A stretch of 64,000 nt of DNA from Amycolatopsis regifaucium (GCF_001613935.1 NZ_LQCI01000014.1:69383-133382); one strand, 5' to 3'. Positions 42,183 to 50,788 are shown, counted from the stretch's first letter. A program made the numbers and translations. Notes: generated by a model not told the origin, from the sequence alone.

Positions 42183-42239
42183 AGTACATGAAGGCCCCCT
42201 TCCTTGCGCTAGGCGCAAGGAAGGGGGCCTTCATGTACT
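42183..42239. terminator. 27-base-arm inverted repeat, copy 2
   Basis: Arms 42183-42209 and 42213-42239, perfectly complementary, loop TAG. The arm begins AGTACATGAAGGCC and ends CTTGCGC, matching the element at 23817-23873 except at two to three positions. It lies 27 bases after the lytic transglycosylase stop on that gene's strand. Confidence 0.8.
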
Positions 42240-42265
42240 GGGACTCCGGACGAGGGTCAGGCCAG

Positions 42266-43150
42266 TCAGGAGCGGGACTGCACGGCCTTCGCGTAGTCGT
42301 CCGCCAGCCCGAAGACCTTCTGCGCGTACTCCGTCGAGTTGTTGTACGACAGGATGCCCTGCCACCACCCCGAGGCGGCCGACATGTCGCGGTTGTTCAC
42401 GCACAGGTAGCGGGCCGCCGCGAGCGACGCGTCGTCGATCTGCTGCGGGTCGCCGACGCCGTCGCGGTTGCCGTCTGCGGCGTAGCGGCGCCAGGTTCCG
42501 GGGATGAACTGCATGGGGCCGACGGCGCGGTCGACGGCCGCGTCCCCGTCGAACTGACCGCCGTCGGTGTCCCCGATCGCCTTGACGCCGGGTGAGCCGT
42601 CGAGCGGGACGCCGATGATCGGTTTCGACGGGCGGCCGTCCTGGCCGAGGATCGCGCCGCCGTACTGACCGTGGTTCGACTCGATCCGGCCGATGCCGGC
42701 GAGCGTGGCCCACGAGATCTTGCAGTTCGGCTGCAGCTGGCGCATCGCCAGCTCGGCGGTGCCGTAGGCGAGCAGCGCCCTGGCCGGGATTCCGGTGGCC
42801 TGCGCCGCCCGTTCGGTCCAGGCGGCCAGCGGGTCCTTACCCGGTTTCGGCTGCGCTTGCTGCGGCGAGGTCTGCTGGGCGGCGCCACCGGCGGGCGTGG
42901 CGTTGACCGGGACGACCGTTCCCGGTTTCACGTCCGCCGCCTTGACCTGGAGAGCGGGGATCTCCATCGTCGTCGGGCTCGCGACCGGGGCGGACGCCTT
43001 GGTCACCAGCCAGATGCCGCCCCCGGCGAGGCCGAGTACGGCCAGTACGACCACGAGCCGGACGAGAACGGCGGTGCCCGCCCCGCGACGTGGCGGAACG
43101 GGCTTGGCCGGGTCGTCGACGAGCTCGTCGTTTTCCGGGGTGGTGCGCAC
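42266..43150 (-). CDS. Lytic murein transglycosylase (MltB-like)
   Basis: 294 residues: short cytoplasmic N-terminus with PPRR, a single transmembrane helix (about 29-50, LVRLVVVLAVLGLAGGGIWLV), a disordered linker of Pro/Gln/Ala, and a C-terminal transglycosylase domain. Catalytic Glu is in GIGRIESNHGQYGG; AVGPMQFIPGTWRRYAADGNRDG is the calcium-like DxNxDG loop, and SYNNSTEYAQKV ends it. It cleaves peptidoglycan glycan strands between MurNAc and GlcNAc outside the cell membrane. ATG 43150. Confidence 0.9.
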   Translation of the reverse strand: MRTTPENDELVDDPAKPVPPRRGAGTAVLVRLVVVLAVLGLAGGGIWLVTKASAPVASPTTMEIPALQVKAADVKPGTVVPVNATPAGGAAQQTSPQQAQPKPGKDPLAAWTERAAQATGIPARALLAYGTAELAMRQLQPNCKISWATLAGIGRIESNHGQYGGAILGQDGRPSKPIIGVPLDGSPGVKAIGDTDGGQFDGDAAVDRAVGPMQFIPGTWRRYAADGNRDGVGDPQQIDDASLAAARYLCVNNRDMSAASGWWQGILSYNNSTEYAQKVFGLADDYAKAVQSRS

Positions 43151-43281
43151 GAAGCGAGTCCTCCAGCCTGGGCGGCGATCACGACCGATGCTCGAACAAC
43201 GAGCCCGCGCAGGTTAGCGTTACGCGGTTGCCGGGATCGCCTCTGCCACGCCGGTTCACCCGCGCGTGCGAGAAGTTCTCA

Positions 43282-43764
43282 TCAGGCGGACTTCTGCTGC
43301 CTCGCCAGCCGTGCCACGCACCAGGCCGGGGCGCTGCCGCGGCGAAGGTGCTGCAAAACGGTCATCGGGCCGAGTCGACGGCTCAGGTCGGCCGGGGCGA
43401 GCCCGGCCGCGCGGTAGTCGAGCGCGCGCTGGTCGAGCGGGCTGATGCCGGCGTCCCACCAGGCTTCGGCCTCGGCGACACCGCCGACCATCTGCCACCA
43501 GCCCGCGGCGGCGACGAGCAGGTCCTGCGGGACATCGGGAAGACGGCTGCGCATGGCGTCGAGGTAGCCGGGGTCGGCGGCCTCGACCGGCGCCCAGCGC
43601 GCCTGACCGGACTGCTGACGCTGGCCGGGGATCCCGGGCGCCTGACGGGGCGCGTCGGCGAGCCACGCGGACGCGATGCGGTCGACCTCCCGCTCCTCGG
43701 GGGTCTGCTCGCGCTCGGCGGCCCACTGCCGGATCAACGCGTCGACTCCGGGATCTCCGGTCAT
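43282..43764 (-). CDS. Hypothetical protein, possible DNA- or complex-binding
   Basis: 160 residues, soluble, Trp- and Arg-rich, with WWQMVGGVAEAEAWWDAGISPLDQRALDYRAAGLAPADLSRRLGPMTV. The DLSRRLG segment looks like an HTH-type helix but the domain is not recognisable. No signal peptide. ATG 43764. Codon use is normal for a real gene. It is 131 bases upstream of the transglycosylase on the same strand. Confidence 0.7.
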   Translation of the reverse strand: MTGDPGVDALIRQWAAEREQTPEEREVDRIASAWLADAPRQAPGIPGQRQQSGQARWAPVEAADPGYLDAMRSRLPDVPQDLLVAAAGWWQMVGGVAEAEAWWDAGISPLDQRALDYRAAGLAPADLSRRLGPMTVLQHLRRGSAPAWCVARLARQQKSA

Positions 43765-44116
43765 CCCTGCCTCCTCATGATTCCCCGACTGACAAGTCCT
43801 GACTTACTTGCCCGGCTGAATGTCCCGCTTCGCCCTGAGGCTCGCACCTGCGGAAACTCTTCGCCCAGGAGGCCGGCTCCGGCGCCTGGAGGACCAACCG
43901 ATCACGCAATGTGAGCACCGTAGGGGCGCGGAGGTCTCTTCCGCCAGAGCTTCCCGGCCACGAATTCGTCGACCTGCGGGTTTCGGGGGTCAATCCACCC
44001 GGATGGTCGAGTCGCCCGACCGAAATCCGAGGCCGGTGACAGTGAGTGATATCCGCAGGTGGCTGCGCACGGTGAGCACCGGCGTCACCACGGACACCGG
44101 TGATCGGCACGACAGG
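43765..44116. other. 352-base stretch without a recognised gene
   Basis: Lies upstream of the 160-residue gene and downstream of the small membrane protein, both leftward. A 111-codon leftward frame exists (43775-44110) but has no family features and starts poorly. The stretch could be a long 5' leader of the downstream gene; I tested the known cyclic-di-AMP and cobalamin leader patterns by eye and saw no convincing match. Confidence 0.5.
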
Positions 44117-44284
44117 TCAGGAGAAGAGGCTCCGTACGAACGTCACGATGGCTTCAGCACCGGAGCGGAGCCAGCCGAGCGCGGTGTGGACGGCGTCGGC
44201 GGATTGGGTCGGCCTGCTGATCAGAAAGAAGAGCACGAGCGCGACGACAGCGATCACAACGAATTTCTTCAAGCCGGGCGACAT
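44117..44284 (-). CDS. 55-residue single-helix membrane protein
   Basis: A short gene: MSPGLKKFVVIAVVALV, with one hydrophobic helix (residues about 7-23), then SRPTQSADAVHTALGWLRSG and a hydrophobic, Phe-rich end IVTFVRSLFS. ATG 44284 has GGAG upstream at a normal distance. The composition and a Lys-Lys before the helix suggest an N-in membrane protein whose tail lies outside or along the membrane surface. I have seen this KKF-helix-RPTQSAD layout in other actinobacteria but no function is known to me. Divergent from the crotonase gene (121 bases). Confidence 0.78.
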   Translation of the reverse strand: MSPGLKKFVVIAVVALVLFFLISRPTQSADAVHTALGWLRSGAEAIVTFVRSLFS

Positions 44285-44405
44285 GGCTCCATCCCATCAC
44301 ACCGTAGTGTCCAGACGATGACTCCGCGCGCACTGCGGACTTTGTCACCACTTTAAGGAGAACGGGGTCCGGTTGCCCACCCTGACCCGCCCGAGGGAGC
44401 GATAG

Positions 44406-45191
44406 ATGAGCGAAAACGTTCTCATCCACCGGGACGGTCCGGTGACGACGATCACCTTGAACCGGCCGGAGGCCCGCAACGCGGTGGACGGCCCGACCGC
44501 CGCCGCGCTGGCGGACGCGTTCCGCGCCTTCGACGGCGACGAGGAGGCCGCGGTCGCCGTCCTCACCGGTTCGGGTGACGCCTTCTGCGCCGGAGCGGAT
44601 CTGAAGGCCGTCGGCACCGACCGCACCAACTCGCTCAGCCCGGCGGGTGACGGCCCGATGGGGCCGACGCGGCTGGCCCTGTCGAAGCCGGTGATCGCCG
44701 CGGTGCGCGGGCACGCCGTCGCGGGCGGCCTCGAACTGGCGCTGTGGTGCGATCTGCGGGTCGCGGACTGCACGGCCGTCTTCGGCGTGTTCTGCCGCCG
44801 CTGGGGTGTCCCGCTGATCGACGGCGGCACGGTGCGCCTCCCCCGGCTCGTCGGGCACTCGCGGGCGATGGACCTGATCCTCACCGGCCGTCCGGTCGAC
44901 GCCGACGAGGCACTCGCGATCGGGCTGGCGAACCGCGTCGTACCCGACGGAGAGGCGCTGAGCGCCGCGCAGGCCCTCGCCCGCGAGCTGGCGGCGTTCC
45001 CGCAGGCGTGCCTGCGGGCGGACCGCAAGTCCGCGTACGGCCAGTACGGGCTTACCGAAGAAGAGGCGCTGCGGGCCGAATTCTCGAACGCGCTGATCGG
45101 CGGCGGGCTCGCCGAAGAAGCCGTCGAAGGCGCGAGCCGATTCAGCGAGGGCGCGGGGCGTCACGGCAGTTTCGACGGCCCGAGGTCCTAA
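44406..45191 (+). CDS. Crotonase-family enoyl-CoA hydratase/isomerase
   Basis: 261 residues. Seen: oxyanion-hole segments CAGADLKAVG and HAVAGGLELALWCD, and FCRRWGVPLIDGGTVRLPRLVG. The first catalytic Glu of hydratases is present (GGLELALW), but where the second Glu of rat crotonase lies the sequence has Cys in FCRRWG, so classical hydration is doubtful and isomerase, hydrolase or another crotonase reaction is possible. ATG 44406 with GAGGGAGCG upstream. The stop is ten bases before the GNAT gene on the same strand. Confidence 0.85.
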   Translation: MSENVLIHRDGPVTTITLNRPEARNAVDGPTAAALADAFRAFDGDEEAAVAVLTGSGDAFCAGADLKAVGTDRTNSLSPAGDGPMGPTRLALSKPVIAAVRGHAVAGGLELALWCDLRVADCTAVFGVFCRRWGVPLIDGGTVRLPRLVGHSRAMDLILTGRPVDADEALAIGLANRVVPDGEALSAAQALARELAAFPQACLRADRKSAYGQYGLTEEEALRAEFSNALIGGGLAEEAVEGASRFSEGAGRHGSFDGPRS

Positions 45192-45201
45192 TGTCTGTCA
45201 G

Positions 45202-45738
45202 ATGACAGAAACCGGAGTCGCGCTGAGACCGGTATCCGAAGAAGACCTGCCGATGCTCGAAGCCCTCACGAACGATCCGCGGGCCGCGGGCGAGTTCGAA
45301 TGGCACGGCTGGCACGACCCGCATTTCCTGCGCCGCCGCTGGACCGAGACCGGCATGCTCGCCGCGGACAACGGAATGCTGATGATCGACCTCGACGGCC
45401 AGCGGCTCGGTTTCGTCTCCTGGCACAAGACCAGGTCCGGCTCGACGTCGTACTGCTGGAACGCCGGCCTGGTACTGATCCCCGAGGCACGCGGCCACGG
45501 GTACGGGACCGAGGCGCAGCGGTTGCTGGTCCGCTACCTCTTCGCGCACACGCAGATGAACCGCGTCGAGGCGTCGACGGAAGCGGGCAACGCCGCCGAG
45601 CAGCGCTCCCTGACAAAGGCGGGCTTCACCCGCGAAGGGGTGCTTCGCGGCTACGCGTTCCGGGACGGGGCCTGGCGCGACCACGTCCTCTATTCGATGC
45701 TGCGGTCCGACCCGGACCCCGCCCCGGAACCTCGCTAG
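45202..45738 (+). CDS. GNAT-family N-acetyltransferase (RimJ/RimL-like)
   Basis: 178 residues. Seen: LRPVSEEDLPMLEALTNDP start, VLIPEARGHGYGTEAQRLLVRYLFAHT (the acetyl-CoA-binding R/Q-x-x-G-x-G/A motif as RGHGYG), and NRVEASTEAGNAAEQRSLTKAGFTREG, the RimJ/RimL C-terminal block. It should acetylate an amine on a protein N-terminus or small molecule. ATG 45202. Its stop overlaps that of the convergent CaiB/BaiF gene by four bases. Confidence 0.85.
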   Translation: MTETGVALRPVSEEDLPMLEALTNDPRAAGEFEWHGWHDPHFLRRRWTETGMLAADNGMLMIDLDGQRLGFVSWHKTRSGSTSYCWNAGLVLIPEARGHGYGTEAQRLLVRYLFAHTQMNRVEASTEAGNAAEQRSLTKAGFTREGVLRGYAFRDGAWRDHVLYSMLRSDPDPAPEPR

Positions 45739-46883
45739 ACGATCGTGTCCGCGGCCTTGAGCCGCTCGACACCCTCGGCGTCCACCCCGAGTTCGGCGAG
45801 GACGTCGGCGGTGTCCGCGCCCTTGGGTCGCGGCGGTTCCGGCGTCTCCGCCGGGGTCCGGTCGAACCTCGGCGCGGGCGCGGGCTGCACCACCCCGCCG
45901 ATGTCGACGAACGTCCCGCGCGCCACGTTGTGCGGATGCGACGGCGCCTCGCCCGGCGCGAGCACCGGCGTCAGGCACGCGTCGGTGCCTTCGGCCTTCG
46001 CGACCAGTTCGTCGCGGGTGTGCTTCGCGACGGCTTCGGCGACGATCTTGCGCAGCTTCGGCCACTCGTTCTTGTCGACGTGGACCGGGGTTTCCTCGGG
46101 ATCGAGCCCGAGGACCTTCACCAGGTCACCCCAGAACCGCATCTCGATCGCGCCGATGGCGACGTACTTGCCGTCGGCGGTCTCGTAGGTGTCGTAGAAC
46201 GGCGCGCCGCCGTCGAGCATGTTCTCGCCGCGTCCGCCCGGCCAGAGCCCGGAGTTCAGCAGGCCGTGCAGGCTGGTGGTCAGCAGGGCGGCCCCGTCCA
46301 CCATGGACGCGTCGACCACCTGCCCCTTGCCGGAGGACTGGCGTTCGAACAGCGCCGCCAGCACGCCCATCGCCAGCAGGAGACCACCGCCGCCGAAGTC
46401 GCCGACGAGGTTGAGCGGCACCACCGGCCGCTGTCCCGCGTGCCCGATGGGTTCGAGCGCGCCGGAGATGCCGATGTAGTTGATGTCGTGCCCGGCGACG
46501 GTGGCCAGCGGCCCGTCCTGGCCGTAACCGGTCATCCGCCCGTAGACCAGCCGCGGGTTGCGGGCGTGGACCTGCTCCGGCCCGATGCCCATCCGCTCGG
46601 CCACCCCGGGGCGGAAGCCCTCGATGAGCACGTCGGCCTCGTCGGCGAGTTTCAGCACCAGCTCGACCCCCTCGGGGGTCTTGGTGTTGATCCCGATCGA
46701 CCGCCTGCCCCGGGCGAGCGGATCGTTCGGGAAGCCGATCACGTCGTTGCCCGGGGTCGCCCGGTCGACCCGGATGACGTCCGCGCCGAGATCGGCGAGG
46801 ATCGTGCAGGCGAACGGCGCCGGGGCCAGCCCGGCCAGTTCGACGACCTTGAGCCCGCTCAGCGGGCCGGCCTTCTTCGCCAC
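45735..46883 (-). CDS. CaiB/BaiF-family alpha-methylacyl-CoA racemase-like protein
   Basis: 382 residues. Seen: GLKVVELAGLAPAPFACTILADLGADVIRVDR, GLRPG-like IEGFRPGVAERMGIG, and the racemase region GHDINYIGISGAL followed by LVGDFGGGG with the catalytic His and Asp of alpha-methylacyl-CoA racemases (MCR). Such enzymes set the 25-methyl configuration during sterol and branched fatty acid beta-oxidation; CoA transferases of the same family look similar, so the racemase assignment rests on the GHDINY and VGDFGGGG blocks. ATG 46883. Followed by acyl-CoA dehydrogenase on the same strand (28-base gap). No KstR-like box seen here. Confidence 0.85.
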   Translation of the reverse strand: MAKKAGPLSGLKVVELAGLAPAPFACTILADLGADVIRVDRATPGNDVIGFPNDPLARGRRSIGINTKTPEGVELVLKLADEADVLIEGFRPGVAERMGIGPEQVHARNPRLVYGRMTGYGQDGPLATVAGHDINYIGISGALEPIGHAGQRPVVPLNLVGDFGGGGLLLAMGVLAALFERQSSGKGQVVDASMVDGAALLTTSLHGLLNSGLWPGGRGENMLDGGAPFYDTYETADGKYVAIGAIEMRFWGDLVKVLGLDPEETPVHVDKNEWPKLRKIVAEAVAKHTRDELVAKAEGTDACLTPVLAPGEAPSHPHNVARGTFVDIGGVVQPAPAPRFDRTPAETPEPPRPKGADTADVLAELGVDAEGVERLKAADTIV

Positions 46884-46911
46884 GTCTTTCCTTCCTACGC
46901 CAGCGGAGTGC

Positions 46912-48063
46912 TCAGAGCGTGCGGGAGATGATTTCCTTCATGATCTCGCTGGTGCCACCGAAGATCCGGGAAATCCGGATGTCGGCCCACGCGCGCGCGA
47001 TGGGGTACTCGGTCATGTAGCCGTAGCCGCCGAAGAGCTGCAGGCAGTCGTCGACGACCTTGTTGACCCGCTCGGTGGTCCACAGCTTCGCCATCGCCGC
47101 GCCCTGTACGTCGAGTTCCTTGCGCAGGTGCCGTTCGATGCACTGGTCGAGGAACGCGCGGGACACCGCGGCCTCGGTCGCGGCCTCGGCGAGGGTGAAC
47201 TTCGTGTTCTGGAAGTTGTAGATCGGACGGCCGAAGGCCTGCCGGTCCTTGGTGTAGGCGATGGTCTGGTCGATCGCCGCCTCCATCCCGGCGACCGCGG
47301 TGACGGCGATGATCAGCCGTTCCTGCGGAAGCTGCTGCATCAGCTGGATGAAACCGAGGCCTTCCTGCTCGCCGAGGAGGTTCGCGGCGGGCACCCGGAC
47401 GTCGTCGAAGTTCAGCTCGGCGGTGTCCTGCCCCTTGAGGCCGATCTTGTCGAGGACGCGGCCGCGGCTGAAGCCCGGCGTGTCGGTCTCGACGGCGATC
47501 AGCGAGACACCCTGCGCGCCCGCGTCCGGATCGGTCTTCACCGCGACGACGACGAGGTCGGCGTGGAAACCGTTGGTGATGAACGTCTTCGCGCCGTTGA
47601 TCACGTAGTGGTCGCCGTCGCGCACCGCGCGGGTCTTGATGTTCTGCAGATCCGAACCGGTGCCCGGTTCGGTCATCGCGACCGCGCCGACCATCTCGCC
47701 GGAGGCGAACTTCGGCAGCCACGCCTTCTTCTGCTCTTCGCCCGCGTACTCGAGGATGTAGTGCGCGACGATTCCATTGTGGACGGTGACACCCCACGCG
47801 CTGTCGCCGGAGCGGGCCTGCTCTTCGTAGAGCACCGCCTCGTGGGCGAACGTGCCGCCGCCACCGCCGTACTCCTCCGGGATGGACAGGGCCAGCAGGC
47901 CGACATCGCCCGCCTTGGTCCACAGCTCTCGGTCGACCTTCTTCTCGGCCGCCCAGCGCTCCTGGTTCGGTACGAGTTCCTTCTGGCAGAAGGTCCGGGC
48001 GAGGTCCCGGAGGTCTTCGAGCTCCGTCGTGCTCCACGAACTCTTCTGGATCTGCAAGGGCAC
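46912..48063 (-). CDS. Acyl-CoA dehydrogenase (long-chain type)
   Basis: 383 residues. Seen: AMTEPGTGSDLQNIKTRA (FAD/substrate motif), AKTFITNGFHADLVVVA, FDDVRVPAANLLGEQEGLGF, RQAFGRPIYNFQNTKFTLAE, and GGYGYMTEYPIAR, where the Glu is the likely catalytic base, ending FGGTSEIMKEIISRTL. It oxidises acyl-CoA to trans-2-enoyl-CoA, reducing ETF. GTG 48063 is chosen because AGGAGGC lies eight bases upstream; the TTG at 48069 is only two bases from it. Divergent from a TetR gene, probably its regulator. Confidence 0.9.
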   Translation of the reverse strand: MPLQIQKSSWSTTELEDLRDLARTFCQKELVPNQERWAAEKKVDRELWTKAGDVGLLALSIPEEYGGGGGTFAHEAVLYEEQARSGDSAWGVTVHNGIVAHYILEYAGEEQKKAWLPKFASGEMVGAVAMTEPGTGSDLQNIKTRAVRDGDHYVINGAKTFITNGFHADLVVVAVKTDPDAGAQGVSLIAVETDTPGFSRGRVLDKIGLKGQDTAELNFDDVRVPAANLLGEQEGLGFIQLMQQLPQERLIIAVTAVAGMEAAIDQTIAYTKDRQAFGRPIYNFQNTKFTLAEAATEAAVSRAFLDQCIERHLRKELDVQGAAMAKLWTTERVNKVVDDCLQLFGGYGYMTEYPIARAWADIRISRIFGGTSEIMKEIISRTL

Positions 48064-48105
48064 GGCCAACGCCTCCTGATCAGGACCTGGAAAACATGAC
48101 GCTTA

Positions 48106-48135
48106 GGATGTAAGTTCCAAGCGGAATGTACATCC
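48106..48135. promoter_or_regulatory. Candidate operator between acyl-CoA dehydrogenase and TetR genes
   Basis: GGATGTA (48106-48112) and TACATCC (48129-48135) are inverted across 16 bases; the palindrome ATGTACAT lies inside the right arm. It lies in the divergent gap between 48063 and 48170. Confidence 0.5.
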
Positions 48136-48169
48136 GTACCGAGCTGCACGTAAAGAGGGGGCGGAGTCC

Positions 48170-48784
48170 GTGGCCGTACTGGGCAGAACCCACCGGACAC
48201 AGGCCGAGCGGCGCGAGCAGACCCGCACCGCCCTGCTCGACGCGACCATCGACTGCCTGGTCGACCTCGGGTACGCGCGGACCTCGGTCCAGGAGATCTG
48301 TGCCCGCGCCGGCGTCTCGAAGGGCGCCGTGCAGCACCACTTCTCCGCGAAGGCCGAGCTGATGGCGGCCGCCGTCGAGCATCTGACCGGGAAGCTGCGC
48401 GGACGCCTCGCCGAGTCGATCTCCGCCCTTCCCGGTGGTGCCTCCGGCGTCGCGGCGGCGATCGACCTGCTGTGGGAGGGCTACTCGGGCACACTGTCCA
48501 CGGCCGCCACGGAACTGTGGGTCGCGGCGCGGACCGATCCCGAACTCCGCGAAGCGATCCGCCCGGTCGACCGGGCACTGGGCCGCTCGACCCTGGAGCA
48601 CGTCACCGCGATCGCCGGGGACCTGCCGAAGGAACGCGCCGAGATCTTGTTCTGGCTGACCGTGAACCTCACCCGAGGGTTGGCGCTGGACGCCGAACTC
48701 GGCGGTGATCCGAAGCGGCGGCGGCAGTTGCTCGACGAATGGAAGCGCGTCGCGGTGATGTTGTACGAGGACGCGTCCCCGTAG
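48170..48784 (+). CDS. TetR-family transcriptional regulator
   Basis: 204 residues. HTH: RTALLDATIDCLVDLGYARTSVQEICARAGVSKGAVQHHFSAKAELMAAAVEHL; ligand domain with WVAARTDPELREAI and DLPKERAEILFWLTVNLTRGLALDA. GTG 48170 with GAGGGGGCGG upstream. Divergent from the acyl-CoA dehydrogenase operon, so it probably senses an acyl-CoA and represses that operon. The next gene (DUF3558 lipoprotein) begins nine bases downstream and may be co-transcribed. Confidence 0.88.
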   Translation: MAVLGRTHRTQAERREQTRTALLDATIDCLVDLGYARTSVQEICARAGVSKGAVQHHFSAKAELMAAAVEHLTGKLRGRLAESISALPGGASGVAAAIDLLWEGYSGTLSTAATELWVAARTDPELREAIRPVDRALGRSTLEHVTAIAGDLPKERAEILFWLTVNLTRGLALDAELGGDPKRRRQLLDEWKRVAVMLYEDASP

Positions 48785-48793
48785 GCTGCCGTC

Positions 48794-49744
48794 ATGGGGA
48801 GATCGACGGCGTTCGCCGCACTGACCACGGCCGTTCTCATGGTCACCGGCTGCGCGAGCGCCACTCCACCGGCTCCGGTGTCTTCGGCGCCACCGCCCAC
48901 CGGACCCTTGACGTTGCGCGAAGCACTCGGGGACCCGACGACCGTCGACTTCTGCGGCCTGCTGGATTTCGCCGAGATCGAGAAGACGGCTCAGCCGCTG
49001 GCCGAACCGACGCTCAGCATGGGCGCGTGCTCGTTCCGGACCACGATCGCGGGATCCGAGGCACTGATCAGTTTCGGCTTCCCGGACGACCGGGCGAAGG
49101 AGCGCCTCGCGGCCGCCACACCGGTCACCGAGCCATCGCTCCCTCGCGGCCTGCGCATGGTCCGCTCGGACCTTCAGGGCCAGCCTCTTCTCCATCTGAT
49201 CTTCACCGACGACTCCTCCTTGCGCGTCGGCACGTTCTCCCAAGGCCGCGAAGCCGCCGGACCGGAACTGCTCGCCGTGGCGACGAAGACCATGGAAGGC
49301 GTCGTCACCGCACTGGCGGCGGGCAAGCGGGCGACGCACCTCGAATACCGCGACCGCTCATTGGCGCGGCTGGATGCCTGCTCCGCTCTGGTGTCCGACG
49401 ACGAGGTCTCCGCGCGGCTGGGCGTCACGGTCGCGGGGCGGGGCGATCTCTCCCGGCACCAATGCCTTTGGGGCGAACAAAACGCGGAGCGGATCGTCCG
49501 GCTGGAATTCGGTCTCGGCCCGCATCCGAAGGCCACGGCGGGGGTCGCCGGGGAGACGGTGGGCGGACGCGGGTCCTTCGTCCAGGAGGTGTCCGGCGGC
49601 TGCACGGTGCTCACCGGCCACATCGGCGGACCGGACCCGAACCGGAACCAGGTCGAGCACGCCATCCTCGCCGTGCAGGCACCGGACGCGTGCGTTGTCG
49701 CCAGGAGGCTGGCGGCCATCGCCTGGCCGAAACTTCCGGCGTAG
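48794..49744 (+). CDS. DUF3558 family lipoprotein
   Basis: 316 residues. Signal peptide MGRSTAFAALTTAVLMVTGC ends with lipobox VTGC, acylated Cys20, so the protein is anchored outside the membrane. Two DUF3558-like segments follow, each with FCGLLDFAEIEKTA...CSFRTT and ACSALVSDDEVSARLG...CLWGEQ; the paired Cys in each copy is consistent with disulphides. Function of DUF3558 is unknown. ATG 48794. Confidence 0.85.
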   Translation: MGRSTAFAALTTAVLMVTGCASATPPAPVSSAPPPTGPLTLREALGDPTTVDFCGLLDFAEIEKTAQPLAEPTLSMGACSFRTTIAGSEALISFGFPDDRAKERLAAATPVTEPSLPRGLRMVRSDLQGQPLLHLIFTDDSSLRVGTFSQGREAAGPELLAVATKTMEGVVTALAAGKRATHLEYRDRSLARLDACSALVSDDEVSARLGVTVAGRGDLSRHQCLWGEQNAERIVRLEFGLGPHPKATAGVAGETVGGRGSFVQEVSGGCTVLTGHIGGPDPNRNQVEHAILAVQAPDACVVARRLAAIAWPKLPA

Positions 49745-49847
49745 CACGCGCCGGTGCGCTTGACCAGCGCACAGGTGACCCTTATCTCGTCGGCCGATTC
49801 ATGGTGGAATTCCTTGCTGGACAACAGAACCGGCGGAGGAGCCGACC

Positions 49848-50672
49848 ATGAGCGCGCCGCAGCAGCAGCCGTATCAACCGACTGGTCCGTTCGGCGCAAT
49901 GCAGCCGGTCCAAACTCCGGTGACGGCACCTCGACCGCCGTCCGACGCCCGGCTGCCCCGGTTGTTCGCCGCGATGATGGGCGTTTTCGCCGGGCTGCTC
50001 ATCCTCGTCGCCACCTTTCTGCCGCAGTCGACCTACGAACAGATCTCCGAAGGCAAAACGGTGTCGAAGTTCGCCGAGACCGGGTGGGCGCGCTCCTTCG
50101 ACATCGAACCCTCGGCGGAGGAGAAGGAGTTCTACGACAAGACCCATGTCGCCCGGTACGGCATCCCGCTGTCCGCCGCGGCGCTGACGCTGTTCGCCGG
50201 GGCCGCGGTGGGGTTCGCCTCGTACCGGCGGAACTCGGGTTCACCCGCGGCGACGACGTCGAGGACCCTGCTGATCGCCGGCGGCGCCGGGACCGCGTTC
50301 GGGGTCTGGATGCTCGGCATGGACATCTCGGCGAGCCTGAGCTTCGGCCAGGACACCGGCCGGTTCGTCACGCGCTACGGAACCGGAGGCGGATTCTGGA
50401 TCCTGCTCGCGGGCGGTCTCGTGGCGTTGCTCACCCTCGCACTGGCGATCGTGGCCCACCGCCGGGAACCGGTGAGGGCCCCTCAGAGCCCTTACCCGGT
50501 CACCTACTCCCCTTACCCGCAGAGCGCCCCTCAGCAGCAGTATCAGCAGCAACCGCCGCGTCCGGCCTATGAGCCGCCATCGCCCCCGACCCCGCCGGCG
50601 GGCTCGGCGTTGCAGCAGCAGGACATCTTGCGCCCGCCCACCGACACTCCGCCATCACCAGACAATATGTGA
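49848..50672 (+). CDS. Four-helix membrane protein with Pro/Gln-rich ends
   Basis: 274 residues: N-terminal Gln/Pro-rich cytoplasmic part, four helices (LFAAMMGVFAGLLILVATFLP, LSAAALTLFAGAAVGFASY, LLIAGGAGTAFGVWMLG, and WILLAGGLVALLTLALAIVAH), and a 60-residue Pro/Gln/Tyr-rich C-terminus. No family recognised. ATG 49848 with AGGAGCCGACC upstream. Similar layouts are common in actinobacteria and often hold cell-envelope or secretion roles, but none can be assigned. Confidence 0.75.
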   Translation: MSAPQQQPYQPTGPFGAMQPVQTPVTAPRPPSDARLPRLFAAMMGVFAGLLILVATFLPQSTYEQISEGKTVSKFAETGWARSFDIEPSAEEKEFYDKTHVARYGIPLSAAALTLFAGAAVGFASYRRNSGSPAATTSRTLLIAGGAGTAFGVWMLGMDISASLSFGQDTGRFVTRYGTGGGFWILLAGGLVALLTLALAIVAHRREPVRAPQSPYPVTYSPYPQSAPQQQYQQQPPRPAYEPPSPPTPPAGSALQQQDILRPPTDTPPSPDNM

Positions 50673-50788
50673 AACTTATTCATATCAGCGCTGGACAGTC
50701 TCCATACCGGCAGTATGCTGTACTCGTCGGTAACACCTGGGCTCTGCGTGGCGCCTCCGGGCTCCACGCCGCATGGAACGGAGACGGC

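Noticed and set aside
43775..44110. 111-codon leftward frame upstream of the 160-residue gene
   Set aside because: No family features, no ribosome site and scattered Cys/His/Arg; left as non-coding.
44410..44425. AAAACGTTCT near the crotonase start as a possible KstR box
   Set aside because: AAC and GTT are directly adjacent, without the two-base spacer of the KstR pattern, and the site lies inside the coding start.
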